Assembly (NCBI GenBank): GCA_963677695.2
Contig: CAXXUJ010000001.1
Location: 1,178,001-1,242,000, forward strand
Direction of reading: 5' to 3'
Length of the DNA stretch: 64,000 bases
Origin: SABI01 sp963677695
GTDB taxonomy: Bacteria; Spirochaetota; Spirochaetia; Sphaerochaetales; Sphaerochaetaceae
Positions within the stretch are counted from its first letter, which is position 1, and each line of letters starts with the position of its first letter. Under the pieces are notes generated by a model. It searched no databases. It had not been told where the DNA came from and saw nothing but the letters and a program-made list of their open reading frames with translations. Positions 34,014 to 42,837 of the stretch are shown here, piece by piece. A program made the position numbers and the translations under genes.

Positions 34014-35282
34014 TTACATGATGATGATCTGATCTCTTTCAGGACCGACCGAGATGTATTTGATCTCAGCTCCTGTCAGTTCAGCGATCCTGGTGAGGTA
34101 GGCCTGCGCCTTCTCGGGAAGATCAGCCCAGGTACGAGCGTCCTCGGTGCTTGTCATCCATCCTTCCCAGGTCTCATAGACCGGCTCAGCCTTCTCCTGT
34201 CCGATCGTATCGGGAAGGTCGGTGACCAGTTCTCCGTCAATCAGGTAGCCGGTACAGATCTTCAGTTCCTCGAAGGTATCGAGGATGTCGAGTTTGGTGA
34301 GGGCGAGGTGGGTGAACCCGTTGATCCAGCAGCTGAACGAGGCGGCAACTGCATCAAACCAGCCGCATCTTCTCGGTCTTCCTGTGGTCGCTCCGAATTC
34401 TCCCCCTGCGGTCCTCAGTTTCTCTCCGGTCTCGTCAAGCAGCTCGGTGGGGAAGGGTCCGCCGCCGACACTGGTCGAATAGACCTTCGTAACACCGATG
34501 ACGTTATCGATATGACGGGGAGAGATACCGGCTCCGCTGGTAGCTCCTCCTGCCGTGGGATTGCTGCTGGTCGAGTAGGGATAGATTCCCCAGTCAAGGT
34601 CTCTCATGATACCGAGCTGACCTTCAAGTACGACATTCTGCTTGTTCAGGATTGCGTGCTTGATGATGGGAACAGTATCGATGATCTTATCACCGTAGGT
34701 GGCCTTCCATTTTGCACAGAGCGCCATCAGTTCGTCGATATCACTTTCGGGAAGTCCGTAATGGGCGAGATCTCTGTTCTTCTTGGGAAGCATTGCTTCG
34801 AAGAGTCTTCTCAGACGAACCTCGTCGAGAATGTCCGATGCTCTGATACCCACTCTGTTTGCTTTGTCCGAGTAGGCGGGACCGACACCCCTCTTTGTGG
34901 TACCGGCGGCAAGGCCGCCCTTCTTGCTCTCTTCCTCTGCGCCGTCAAGGAGACGATGGTAGGGGAGAATGAGATGGGCCCTGCGGTCAATGAAGATATT
35001 GTCTGTGGTGACGCCCTTTGCCCTGACGGCATCGAGTTCCTCACCCATCGTGTCAAAATTGACGACAGTCCCTGCACCGACGATACAGGTGGTCTCCGGA
35101 TTGAAAATACCGGAGGGAACAATATGGAGAGCGAACTTGCCTGCATCGTTGATGACAGTGTGTCCGGCATTGTCTCCCCCCTGGAAGCGGATGACCACAT
35201 CTGCTTTCTGGGCAAGATAGTCAACGACACGGCCCTTTCCTTCATCACCCCACTGGGCGCCGACAATTGCAGTTACACTCAT
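34014..35282 (-). CDS. purA: Adenylosuccinate synthetase
   Basis: A 422-residue enzyme that joins IMP and aspartate with GTP hydrolysis to adenylosuccinate. The N-terminus has the GTP/IMP loop GAQWGDEGKGRVVDYLA, then GGDNAGHT, and GATTGRPRRCGWFDAVA near residue 300. It starts at 35282 with its ATG sharing one base with the stop of the phosphoribosyltransferase (TGATG), so they are in one operon. The next step, PurB, is encoded just downstream on the same strand. Confidence 0.96.
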   Translation of the reverse strand: MSVTAIVGAQWGDEGKGRVVDYLAQKADVVIRFQGGDNAGHTVINDAGKFALHIVPSGIFNPETTCIVGAGTVVNFDTMGEELDAVRAKGVTTDNIFIDRRAHLILPYHRLLDGAEEESKKGGLAAGTTKRGVGPAYSDKANRVGIRASDILDEVRLRRLFEAMLPKKNRDLAHYGLPESDIDELMALCAKWKATYGDKIIDTVPIIKHAILNKQNVVLEGQLGIMRDLDWGIYPYSTSSNPTAGGATSGAGISPRHIDNVIGVTKVYSTSVGGGPFPTELLDETGEKLRTAGGEFGATTGRPRRCGWFDAVAASFSCWINGFTHLALTKLDILDTFEELKICTGYLIDGELVTDLPDTIGQEKAEPVYETWEGWMTSTEDARTWADLPEKAQAYLTRIAELTGAEIKYISVGPERDQIIIM

Positions 35283-35827
35283 CAGTTCTGCTCCTTATTC
35301 TGCTCAGCGAGCATCTTCTTTTCGAGTACATCGTGTTCATCGATATCATCTGCATCCCATGGATACTTGATCCACAGGTCTTCAATGTCGAGGCCGGCGA
35401 AGTACCGTTTGATCTCCGAAGGGAAGTCCGCAGCCTTCTCCTTCAGTTTGTTGTGAAGGACAAGAACGGCGATCTCCTCGGGGTCGTGTGAGAGAAGTTC
35501 TCTCACGCAGTAACCGAGAGTCGCACGGGTATCGTCAACTTCGTCGATGAGGAGGACTTTCTTCCCTTCGAGCTGGCGCTCGGTCTCATCGATCCACTGA
35601 ATCTTCTGCGGGTAGTCCGCATGGGTCTGGTCTATGTTGTAATAGGAAATTCCCACCGCAAGAATCGGACGGTTGATAAACGTCTTCATGATTCTTGCCG
35701 GGATATATCCGCCGGAGCCGATGGCGACGATCACATCGGGATCGAATCCCGACTCCGTCAGACGTGCTGCAAGCGATTTCACGGTCTTGTGAATTGTTCC
35801 GTATCCTACGTAAAATTTGTTATCCAT
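35282..35827 (-). CDS. Phosphoribosyltransferase (xanthine/hypoxanthine-type)
   Basis: A 181-residue type I PRTase. The PRPP-binding motif is KVLLIDEVDDTRATLG (about residues 90-105), an acidic EVDDT variant of the usual pattern, with the hood loop region DVIVAIGSGGYIPARIM before it. The EVDDTR-type motif is shared by archaeal-like purine PRTases, so the substrate is probably hypoxanthine, xanthine or guanine. It is encoded between hpt and purA, which supports a purine salvage role. Confidence 0.85.
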   Translation of the reverse strand: MDNKFYVGYGTIHKTVKSLAARLTESGFDPDVIVAIGSGGYIPARIMKTFINRPILAVGISYYNIDQTHADYPQKIQWIDETERQLEGKKVLLIDEVDDTRATLGYCVRELLSHDPEEIAVLVLHNKLKEKAADFPSEIKRYFAGLDIEDLWIKYPWDADDIDEHDVLEKKMLAEQNKEQN

Positions 35828-35847
35828 TCTTTCTCAGCTCTCTTTAC

Positions 35848-36411
35848 CTATTCTGTTGCCGGATACATCTCTGCGATATAAGGGAGTGTCCGGTGTTTTT
35901 CTGCATAATCAAGTCCATACCCCACAACCCACACATCAGGAATTGCGAAACCGAGGTAATCAATCTCTACGTCAACCTTTCTTCTGTCCGGTTTATCGAG
36001 AAGAACGATGGTTTTCAGTGAAGCGACATTCCTGCTCTTGAAGGTTCTGCACAGATAATCGAGAGTATACCCGCTATCGAGAATGTCTTCCACTATGAGA
36101 ACGTGTTTTCCTTCAAGGTTCTCTCTCGTATCCATGATCATTCGAACGTTACCGGTCGACTGGTCACTCATCCCGTAGCTCGAGAGGGAGATGAAATCAA
36201 CCTCGTGAGGAATTTCAAGCTTTCTGCAGAGGTCCGCAAGGAAGATGAAGGATCCTTTCAGTACGCCGACCAGGATGAGCTTATCATCAATGTCCTTGTA
36301 CTCCTGGTTGATCTGTCTGGCAAGGTCGTTCACTCTGCGGGCGATCGTGTCAGCGTCGATAAGTATTCGCACCAGGTCACTGGTGAGAGCCGGAATTGCA
36401 ATCGATGACAT
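35848..36411 (-). CDS. hpt: Hypoxanthine-guanine phosphoribosyltransferase
   Basis: A 187-residue HPRT that converts hypoxanthine or guanine with PRPP to IMP or GMP. The start ATG at 36411 is chosen by AAAGGAGC before it and by family length. It has LVGVLKGSFIFLADL, SYGMS, the PRPP motif HVLIVEDILDSGYTL (near residue 105) and the C-terminal base-specificity segment PDVWVVGYGLDYAEK. It leads a purine operon with the second PRTase, purA and probably purB. Confidence 0.95.
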   Translation of the reverse strand: MSSIAIPALTSDLVRILIDADTIARRVNDLARQINQEYKDIDDKLILVGVLKGSFIFLADLCRKLEIPHEVDFISLSSYGMSDQSTGNVRMIMDTRENLEGKHVLIVEDILDSGYTLDYLCRTFKSRNVASLKTIVLLDKPDRRKVDVEIDYLGFAIPDVWVVGYGLDYAEKHRTLPYIAEMYPATE

Positions 36412-36779
36412 AGCAGCTCCTTTAAAAGATCGTATAGGGATTCCTATCTGATAGCAGAAAAGAGTGGCCCCTGTCAAGGGAAAAGGGGTGAGGGAAAAGG
36501 CAAATTATTGCACTTTAATGGTTTATGTTTTATCACTTTATTCACACTTTTTTAGTAGTGAAAAGGGGGAGGGAGAAGAGCTCAAAAAGCCGAGGCAGAG
36601 AGGCAGCCCCTTTGAAGTCCCGACCGTTCCTTTTGTGTGCAAGGAAGAATTGTTATGACTTTTTCGGTCTGTTTTTTCTCTGTTTTCTCCTTTTTTACCT
36701 ATTCGTTTTCCCCTTATGAGTTGACCGCTCAATGAACGGCTGTGTATAATTTACCCACGGTTAGCGGGGACTTCCTTCC
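36412..36779. other. Intergenic region between hpt and the flavin reductase gene
   Basis: This 368-bp stretch holds the hpt leader and probably its promoter on the minus side (not clearly placed), a T-rich tract (36660-36715), and the promoter for the flavin gene near its end. I see no gene, tRNA or recognisable regulatory RNA in it. Confidence 0.5.
36721..36750 (+). promoter_or_regulatory. Promoter for the flavin reductase-like gene
   Basis: TTGACC (36721-36726) and TATAAT (36745-36750) are 18 bp apart. Transcription would start near 36757 and give a short leader to the ATG at 36780. Confidence 0.7.
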
Positions 36780-37355
36780 ATGCTTCTTGATTCAAGAGGT
36801 AGAGTTTCTGCAGAAAATACGATCTGCCCGGGGGAAGGTATGTTCACACAGGTTCCAGTTGATACGTTCAAGGACAATATATTCTCATTGATGGCTGACG
36901 GATGGTTTCTCATAACCGCCGGAACGCCCGATTCATTCAACACGATGACAGCTGCGTGGGGAAGCATTGGTGTGATGTGGAGAAAACCCGTCTTCAATAT
37001 CGTGGTGCGCAACACCCGACACACCTATTCTTTCCTGGAAGAGGGTGCCTCTTTCACCTGCTCCTTCTTTCCCGAAGAGTATCGCTCTGCGCTCAGTTTC
37101 TGCGGAAAGTACTCAGGCAGGGAGAGGGATAAGGTCAGTGAAACCTCTCTGGTTCCTGTCACCCTTGATGCCGGTACCAGTCATCCTGTTATCACCTTCG
37201 AGGGAGCGACGAATGTTTTCTGCATGGATATCGCCTCCCGCACTCCCATTTTACCTGAGCAGTTCATCGATTCCTCTATAGATTCGTTTTATCCTGAAAA
37301 GGATTACCACACGATGTACACCGGCTATATAAGAAGCCGCTTTGTGTCACAGTAG
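36780..37355 (+). CDS. Flavin reductase-like (split-barrel FMN-binding) protein
   Basis: A 191-residue protein of the FMN-binding split-barrel family: DNIFSLMADGWFLITAGT, NTMTAAWGSIGVMWRKPV, RHTYSFLEEGASFTCSFF. Relatives bind FMN and act as flavoredoxins or flavin reductases. The start is not certain: ATG 36780 lies just past the promoter with a weak ribosome site, while ATG 36840 has a purine-rich stretch close in front. It may be transcribed with the E1 genes, which start 8 bp later. Confidence 0.8.
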   Translation: MLLDSRGRVSAENTICPGEGMFTQVPVDTFKDNIFSLMADGWFLITAGTPDSFNTMTAAWGSIGVMWRKPVFNIVVRNTRHTYSFLEEGASFTCSFFPEEYRSALSFCGKYSGRERDKVSETSLVPVTLDAGTSHPVITFEGATNVFCMDIASRTPILPEQFIDSSIDSFYPEKDYHTMYTGYIRSRFVSQ

Positions 37356-37363
37356 GAGGGTGT

Positions 37364-38347
37364 ATGGCATTTTCATTCGAATCCGGTCAAGGCAGAGATG
37401 TTCTTGCCCTCATGATCCGCTCGAGAGTATTCGAGGAGAAGATCGAAGAACTGTTCACCAACCATACGATGCATGGCACCACCCACCTCGCCATCGGTCA
37501 GGAGGGAGTGCATGCAGGTGTTGCTCTGGGCCTTGAAAAGCATGACTGGATCATGACCACTCACCGGTGTCATGGCCACACGCTGGCGCGCGGGGCTGAC
37601 CTGGGAGCGATGATGGCTGAGTTCTTCGGCGATAAGCGTGGTCTGAGCAAAGGGCTCGGCGGGTCTATGCACCTGATAGATATGGAAAACCATAATGCAG
37701 GTTCCTCTGCGGTGGTAGGTTCCTCTGTCGCCCTTGCAACCGGGATGGCGCTGCAGCTGAAGAGAACAAAAAAAGATGAGATCGTCGTCGCCTTCTTCGG
37801 GGACGGCGCGAGCAGCAGGGGGATTGTACATGAAGCGATGAATATGGCTTCGATCTGGAATCTTCCTGTGCTCTTTCTCTGTGAGAATAACGGATACGGG
37901 ATGAGCGCCCCAGCTGAGAAGATGGTCTCTGTCTCTTCCCTTGCCACCCGTGGCTCGGCCTATTCGATCGAATCGGACTCCATTGACGGAAACGATGTCG
38001 AAGGGGTCTATGCGAAGGTGAAGGAGGTCAGGGAGTGGATGGCCGCTTCAAGCAGACCCTACCTCCTTGAGGTGCGAACCTACCGGTTCAGCGGCCACTC
38101 GAAGAGTGATAAGCGTCTCTACCGAACCCGTGAGGAAGAAGCGGAGTGGATGAAACGGGATCCGATCGCTTCGTATGCACATCAGCTGATCGAAAGGGGA
38201 GTGCTGACTCAGGAAGATCTTGATGCTCTCTATGCTGAGGAGCGTTCTGCTATCGACAGTATTGCCCAGTTCTACATGCATGACCACCAGGAGCTTACAA
38301 TGGAAGAAGCCGGTCAGTTCATCTTCGCTGAAGGGGGCTTGAAATGA
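37364..38347 (+). CDS. 2-oxoacid dehydrogenase E1 component, alpha subunit
   Basis: A 327-residue thiamine-diphosphate protein of the pyruvate/acetoin dehydrogenase E1 alpha type. The ThDP motif begins at GDGASSRG and closes with ENNGYG (near residue 145-178), and HGTTHLAIGQEG and HRCHGHTLARG are in place near the start. AGGAGGGTGT precedes ATG 37364. It overlaps the beta subunit gene by 4 nt. It decarboxylates a 2-oxoacid and should pass the acyl group to a lipoyl E2, but no E2 or E3 is encoded here. Confidence 0.9.
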   Translation: MAFSFESGQGRDVLALMIRSRVFEEKIEELFTNHTMHGTTHLAIGQEGVHAGVALGLEKHDWIMTTHRCHGHTLARGADLGAMMAEFFGDKRGLSKGLGGSMHLIDMENHNAGSSAVVGSSVALATGMALQLKRTKKDEIVVAFFGDGASSRGIVHEAMNMASIWNLPVLFLCENNGYGMSAPAEKMVSVSSLATRGSAYSIESDSIDGNDVEGVYAKVKEVREWMAASSRPYLLEVRTYRFSGHSKSDKRLYRTREEEAEWMKRDPIASYAHQLIERGVLTQEDLDALYAEERSAIDSIAQFYMHDHQELTMEEAGQFIFAEGGLK

Positions 38348-39321
38348 AACAGATCAGTTATCGCGAAGCAATAAGAGAAGCTCTTGCAGAGGAGATGGCC
38401 AGAGATGAACAGGTTGTCCTCATGGGAGAGGATGTCGGCTGCTACGGTGGATGCTTTTCCGTCTCCGCCGGTCTTATCGATACGTTCGGTACCCATCAGG
38501 TGATCGAGACTCCGGTTTCCGAAGAAGGCATCGTGGGAGTCGCTGTCGGTGCGGCTATGCTTGGAATGAGACCCGTTGTCGAGGTGATGTACGGAGATTT
38601 TTCCACCCTTGCAAGCGATCCGATCATCAATCATGCAGCGAAGACGCGGTTCATGTCAGGTGGACTTCAATCTGTCCCCCTTGTCTATCGTACTCCGATG
38701 GGGAGCGGCACCGGAGCCGCAGCTCAGCACACCCAGTCTCTTGAAACGCTGTTCACCAATGTTCCCGGACTCATTGTGATCTATCCGAGCTGTCCGGCCG
38801 ATGCGAAGGGGCTGCTGAAGAGTGCGATCAGGAGTGATGACCCGGTCGTGTTCCTTGAGCATAAAAATTACAATCTCACATCTCCTGTTCCCGAAGGTGA
38901 ATTCACCGTTGAAATCGGGAAGGCAGATATAAAGATGAAGGGTAGTGATGTCACCATCATCACCTACGGAAAGATGCTGGGTCAGGCACTGCATGCCGCT
39001 TCGATGCTCGAGGATGATGATGTGAGCGTGGAAGTGGTTGACCTGAGGACCTTGAGACCCCTCGATACCGAAACCATCCGTTCATCGGTTCAGAAGACAG
39101 GGCGGGCCGTGATTCTTCATGAAGGACCCACCTTCGGAGGGTTCGGCGGTGAACTGACCGCTGTGATCGCTGAAGATAAGGAGACCTTCTCCGCCCTCAG
39201 GTGTCCGGTCAAAAGAATAGGAGGCCGGGAAATCCCGACCCCCTTCAATAAGAGTCTTGAATTGCAGATATCACCTCAGGTGAATGAGATCACCAGCGCG
39301 ATTCTTTCTCTGTTTTCCTAA
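38344..39321 (+). CDS. 2-oxoacid dehydrogenase E1 component, beta subunit
   Basis: A 325-residue transketolase-like beta subunit, the partner of the alpha subunit before it (MGEDVGCYGGCFSVSAGLIDTFG, TPVSEEGIVGVAVGAAMLGMRPVVEVMYGDF, LRTLRPLD). The two form the alpha2beta2 E1 heterotetramer. Its stop overlaps the stop region of the convergent purH by 3 nt, so no intergenic terminator exists. The acoA/acoB-like length and layout would fit pyruvate or acetoin as substrate; the evidence does not decide. Confidence 0.9.
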   Translation: MKQISYREAIREALAEEMARDEQVVLMGEDVGCYGGCFSVSAGLIDTFGTHQVIETPVSEEGIVGVAVGAAMLGMRPVVEVMYGDFSTLASDPIINHAAKTRFMSGGLQSVPLVYRTPMGSGTGAAAQHTQSLETLFTNVPGLIVIYPSCPADAKGLLKSAIRSDDPVVFLEHKNYNLTSPVPEGEFTVEIGKADIKMKGSDVTIITYGKMLGQALHAASMLEDDDVSVEVVDLRTLRPLDTETIRSSVQKTGRAVILHEGPTFGGFGGELTAVIAEDKETFSALRCPVKRIGGREIPTPFNKSLELQISPQVNEITSAILSLFS

Positions 39322-40870
39322 GCGTGGAGGAAGCTTCTCGCTCCGGTGAATACCATAGCGATACCCGCTTCATCACATGCATCGATAACTTCCTGGTCCC
39401 TGATTGATCCGCCCGGCTGGATGATCGCCCGTACCTTGTAGCCTTCGAGTGCCTCGATCGAGTCCTTGAAGGGGAAGAAGGCATCGGAAGCGAGGACTAA
39501 AGAGGCCTCTTTGCTGCTCTTTCGGAGCGCAATCTTCGTAGCATCCACACGCGATACCTGACCGCCGCCGATTCCGCAGGTGACGAAATCACTTGTGGTG
39601 ATGATGGCATTCGACTTGACGTGCTTCACCACATTCCATGCGAACAGGAGTTCGTCCAGAGTCTCATCATCGGGAGCAACCTTGGTTACACACTTCAGAT
39701 CCTCTTGGCAAGGATGAGGGTATCCTTCTCCTGAACGAGAAGGTCATCACCAATGAAACGGGCTGAGAGAACTTTCCTGTGCTGAGCGAGAGAGGGGAGA
39801 GCAAGAACTCTCAGATTCTTCTTCGCTTTAAGAATCTCAAGGGCTTCGTCGGTAAAAGAGGGTGCTACGAGAACTTCAACGAACAGGGGTTTGATAAACC
39901 CTGCAATCTTCTCATCTATCTCCCCGTTACAGGCGATGATCGAACCGAATGCGCTGAGTGAGTCTGCTTCGTAGGCCTTCTTCACCGCAGTATAGAGATC
40001 GGGATCGGTAGCAACTCCGCAGGGAGATGCATGCTTTACCACGACACACGTTGTCGTGCTGAATTCTCTAAGAGTCTCTAATGCACCCCAGGTGTCACCG
40101 AGGTTGTTGAAGGAGAGTTTCTTTCCCTGAAGCTGCTCTGCATCGAGAAGGCTGACATCCTCTTTTCCTGCAGGTGCCTTTGTTGAACGGTAGACGGCTG
40201 CCGCCTGGTGTGGGTTCTCGCCGTAACGGAGGGGATTCTCCTCCTTGACGAAACCGTAGGTGAGCTCGGCCGGGAACTGGTCTTCATTCAGGTAACTCTG
40301 TATCACTGAATCGTATCGTGCAGTATGACTGAAAGCGGCTGCTGACAGGCGCTTTCTCAGCGGGTAGCTGATACCACCCTCACTCTCGATCTCCTCCATG
40401 ATTGTTTTGTAATCGGAAGGACGGGTGATCACTGCCACATCATAGAAATTCTTTGCCGCTGAACGGATCATCGAAGGACCGCCGATATCGATCTTCTCGA
40501 TCGCATCTTCTTCGCTTACTCCCTCCTGGGAGATCGTGGCTTCAAAGGGATAGAGGTTGCAGACGACCAGATCGATCCATTCGATACCCTGGGTCTTTGC
40601 CGCCTCATCATCAACGCCTCTTCTGCCGAGGATTCCACCGTGGACGAGGGGATGAAGTGTCTTCACTCTTCCGTTCATCATCTCGGGAAACTGAGTCAGT
40701 TCGCTTACTTCCTGGACTGCGATTCCGTTCTCCTGAAGGGCTTTGTAGGTACCCCCGGTTGAGATCAGAACGACTCCCTTTGATGCAAGGAAGGAAGCGA
40801 ACGGGACGATATCGGTTTTATCAAAAACCGAAAGCAATGCACGCTTGACTGTAAGTGTTTTCTCTTTCAT
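39318..40870 (-). pseudogene. purH: purH (AICAR transformylase/IMP cyclohydrolase), frameshifted
   Basis: The first frame (40870-39695) carries the IMP cyclohydrolase domain (RALLSVFDKTD, VKTLHPLVHGGILGRR, DIGGPSMIRSAAKNF) and most of the transformylase (ENPHQAAAVYRS, VVKHASPCGVA), then stops. The reading continues in another frame as DLKCVTKVAPDDETLDELLFAWNVVKHVKSN... to ...VFTGARSFLHA. One missing base in AAGAGGATCTG (39695-39706), as if one G of a short run had been lost, explains the break and restores about 516 residues. Functionally this is needed for the last two steps of IMP synthesis, so an assembly error is as likely as a true lesion. Confidence 0.85.
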
Positions 40871-41297
40871 GACGTATATGTAGCATACTTTCCTTGAGAA
40901 GGAACAGTCTTACGGTGTGAAGAGATAGGAGGAAAGGGAAGTTTTTTACAGGGGGAGGACTAAGAGTAGAATGGCCTCCACCTTTCTATTTAAGGCAGGG
41001 AGTTTTGTAGTATCAGATGAAATTTTCAGAAAACGGCGGAAAAGTGAAAAAACAGGGAAGATTCTTTCGTTAAAATTTCAGTTTTTACCCTTAAAATGAA
41101 ATGTAAAGGACACGGCACCTGTGAAAGATGCAGGTTGGGGAAATTCGAGGCCATTTCATATGGAAGAATTATTCACCTCTGTGTGTGTTTTTCTAGAGTC
41201 ATCGTCTCCCCTTTTATTTTTTCTCACTAATCGTTACAATAGGTTCACTCCTGTATCCACAGGAGATTTGAAGATATAAGAATGAAGCGAGGCCGGT
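40871..41297. other. Intergenic region between purH and pheS
   Basis: In this 427-bp divergent gap no gene of 60 codons or more is seen. Candidates are the purH promoter on the minus side, a possible pheS promoter with TACAAT at 41235-41240, and a 7-bp stem (CTCCTGT-ATCC-ACAGGAG, 41248-41265) in the pheS leader. I do not see a T-box consensus or other known riboswitch. Confidence 0.5.
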
Positions 41298-42836
41298 ATG
41301 GAAATAGATGTAAGGAACCTGCATCCACTGGAGATCAGGTTGCTGAGACATGTTTCTGTGGGTGAAGAGATTACAACAGAACGACTCATCAAGGAACTTG
41401 AGTATCAGATAGGACACTGCAACCAGGCGTTCAGCTGGTTGACCGGTAAGGGATTTCTCTCTGAAGTCTCCCGCAGCACCTCGATCTGGTACGAACTGAC
41501 CGACCATGGAAGGAAGGAGGTCGATCTCGGCACTCCTCCTGTACGTATTGTCGCACTCCTGAAGAAGAACGGACCCCTTTCCCTCCCCGAGATCGCTCAT
41601 AAGCTCGGTCTTGAGAACAGCAGCATCGGATCAGCTTTCGGTCAGCTGAGCAAGGCTAAGGTCTGCAGAATGGGAGATGGTAATGTCGCCATGCTTTTAA
41701 GTGAGGAACTTCCTGAAGAACTTTCAGTGGCACCGCTGGTGCTGAAAAAAGGTCTTGAGGAAATGATCGCAGAAACTTCCCTGACTCCTGTCGAGCTTGC
41801 CTATATGAAGAAGAACAGCAAGAAGAGGGGAGCAGCAGATTCACCTTTCAAAGTTGTTGAAAAGGAAGAAGTGATCTATACCCTCACAGAGGAAGGAAAC
41901 AAGGCGAAGGAGGCTCTCCTTGCCAAACATATCACGGGTGAAGAGCTCGGTTCTGTCACTCCTTCCATCCTCTCCAGCGGAGACTGGAAGGGAAAGAGTT
42001 TCCGTCCCTATTCCCTGAATACTCCCAGTGCGCGTCTCATTCCGGGACGGAGAAATCCGTACAGCGAATACCTGCAGTGGGTAAAGGACAAGCTTGTTTC
42101 CCTCGGATTCGAGGAATTTGACGGTTCACTTGTCGAGAACGAGTTCTGGAACGGTGATGCTCTGTTCATGCCGCAGTTCCACTCTGCACGTGATATCCAC
42201 GATGTCTACTATGTGAAGAACCCTTCCCATGCGAAGATGATCGAGGAACCTTATCTCTCTCAGGTCGCAGCCACCCACGAAAACGGCTGGGAAACAGGTT
42301 CGAGAGGATGGAACTACTCCTTTGACCATGAATTCACCCGACGACAGGTGATGAGATCACAGGGAACTGTTCTCTCTGCACGGCAGCTGCCCAAGGCGAA
42401 GGTGCCGGGCAAGTACTTCGGTATTGCACGCTGTTTCCGTTATGACCAGGTCGATGCAACCCACGGAGCTGATTTCTATCAGACCGAGGGTATCGTTCTC
42501 GGAGACGATGTGAACCTGAAGAATCTTCTCGGCCTCCTCAAACTCTTCGCAGAAGAGGTTGCTGGAGCTCAGGAAGTGAAGTACGTTCCAGGCTATTTCC
42601 CGTTCACCGAACCTTCCATCGAAGTTCATATCAAGCACCCCGTTCTCGGCTGGTTCGAGCTCGGCGGTTCAGGTATCTTCCGTCCCGAAGTGACCAAGGC
42701 TCTCGGAATCGATGTCCCTGTTCTCGCATGGGGTCTGGGAATCGACAGAATGGCCCTGATGCATCTGGGAATCAATGACCTTAGAGAGTTGTTCACTCCC
42801 GATATTGAACACGTGAGACTCAGGAGAGGTAAATAA
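41298..42836 (+). CDS. pheS: Phenylalanyl-tRNA synthetase alpha subunit, archaeal-type
   Basis: A 512-residue long-form PheS. The N-terminal 200 residues hold winged-helix modules (LRHVSVGEEITTERLIKEL, LSLPEIAHKLG), as in archaeal and eukaryotic-type PheRS and as found in spirochaetes. The class II core follows: the motif 2 region with YFGIARCFRYDQVDATH and the motif 3 segment LGIDRMALMHLGINDLR. The subunit activates phenylalanine and charges tRNA-Phe in an alpha2beta2 complex with PheT, which is encoded 1 bp downstream. Confidence 0.95.
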   Translation: MEIDVRNLHPLEIRLLRHVSVGEEITTERLIKELEYQIGHCNQAFSWLTGKGFLSEVSRSTSIWYELTDHGRKEVDLGTPPVRIVALLKKNGPLSLPEIAHKLGLENSSIGSAFGQLSKAKVCRMGDGNVAMLLSEELPEELSVAPLVLKKGLEEMIAETSLTPVELAYMKKNSKKRGAADSPFKVVEKEEVIYTLTEEGNKAKEALLAKHITGEELGSVTPSILSSGDWKGKSFRPYSLNTPSARLIPGRRNPYSEYLQWVKDKLVSLGFEEFDGSLVENEFWNGDALFMPQFHSARDIHDVYYVKNPSHAKMIEEPYLSQVAATHENGWETGSRGWNYSFDHEFTRRQVMRSQGTVLSARQLPKAKVPGKYFGIARCFRYDQVDATHGADFYQTEGIVLGDDVNLKNLLGLLKLFAEEVAGAQEVKYVPGYFPFTEPSIEVHIKHPVLGWFELGGSGIFRPEVTKALGIDVPVLAWGLGIDRMALMHLGINDLRELFTPDIEHVRLRRGK

Positions 42837-42837
42837 G

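Noticed and set aside
33873..35456. Long open frame of 527 codons on the plus strand opposite purA and the start of purB
   Set aside because: It lies antisense to purA, which has all its family motifs; the frame has low-complexity composition, no ribosome site and no recognisable domain.
36464..36719. Small open frames in the gap between hpt and the flavin gene
   Set aside because: They have no ribosome sites, their composition is T-rich or A-rich, and they match no known pattern.
40871..41297. T-box riboswitch before pheST
   Set aside because: No AGGGTGGNACCGCG-type T-box sequence or specifier loop pattern is visible; only a small 7-bp hairpin is present.
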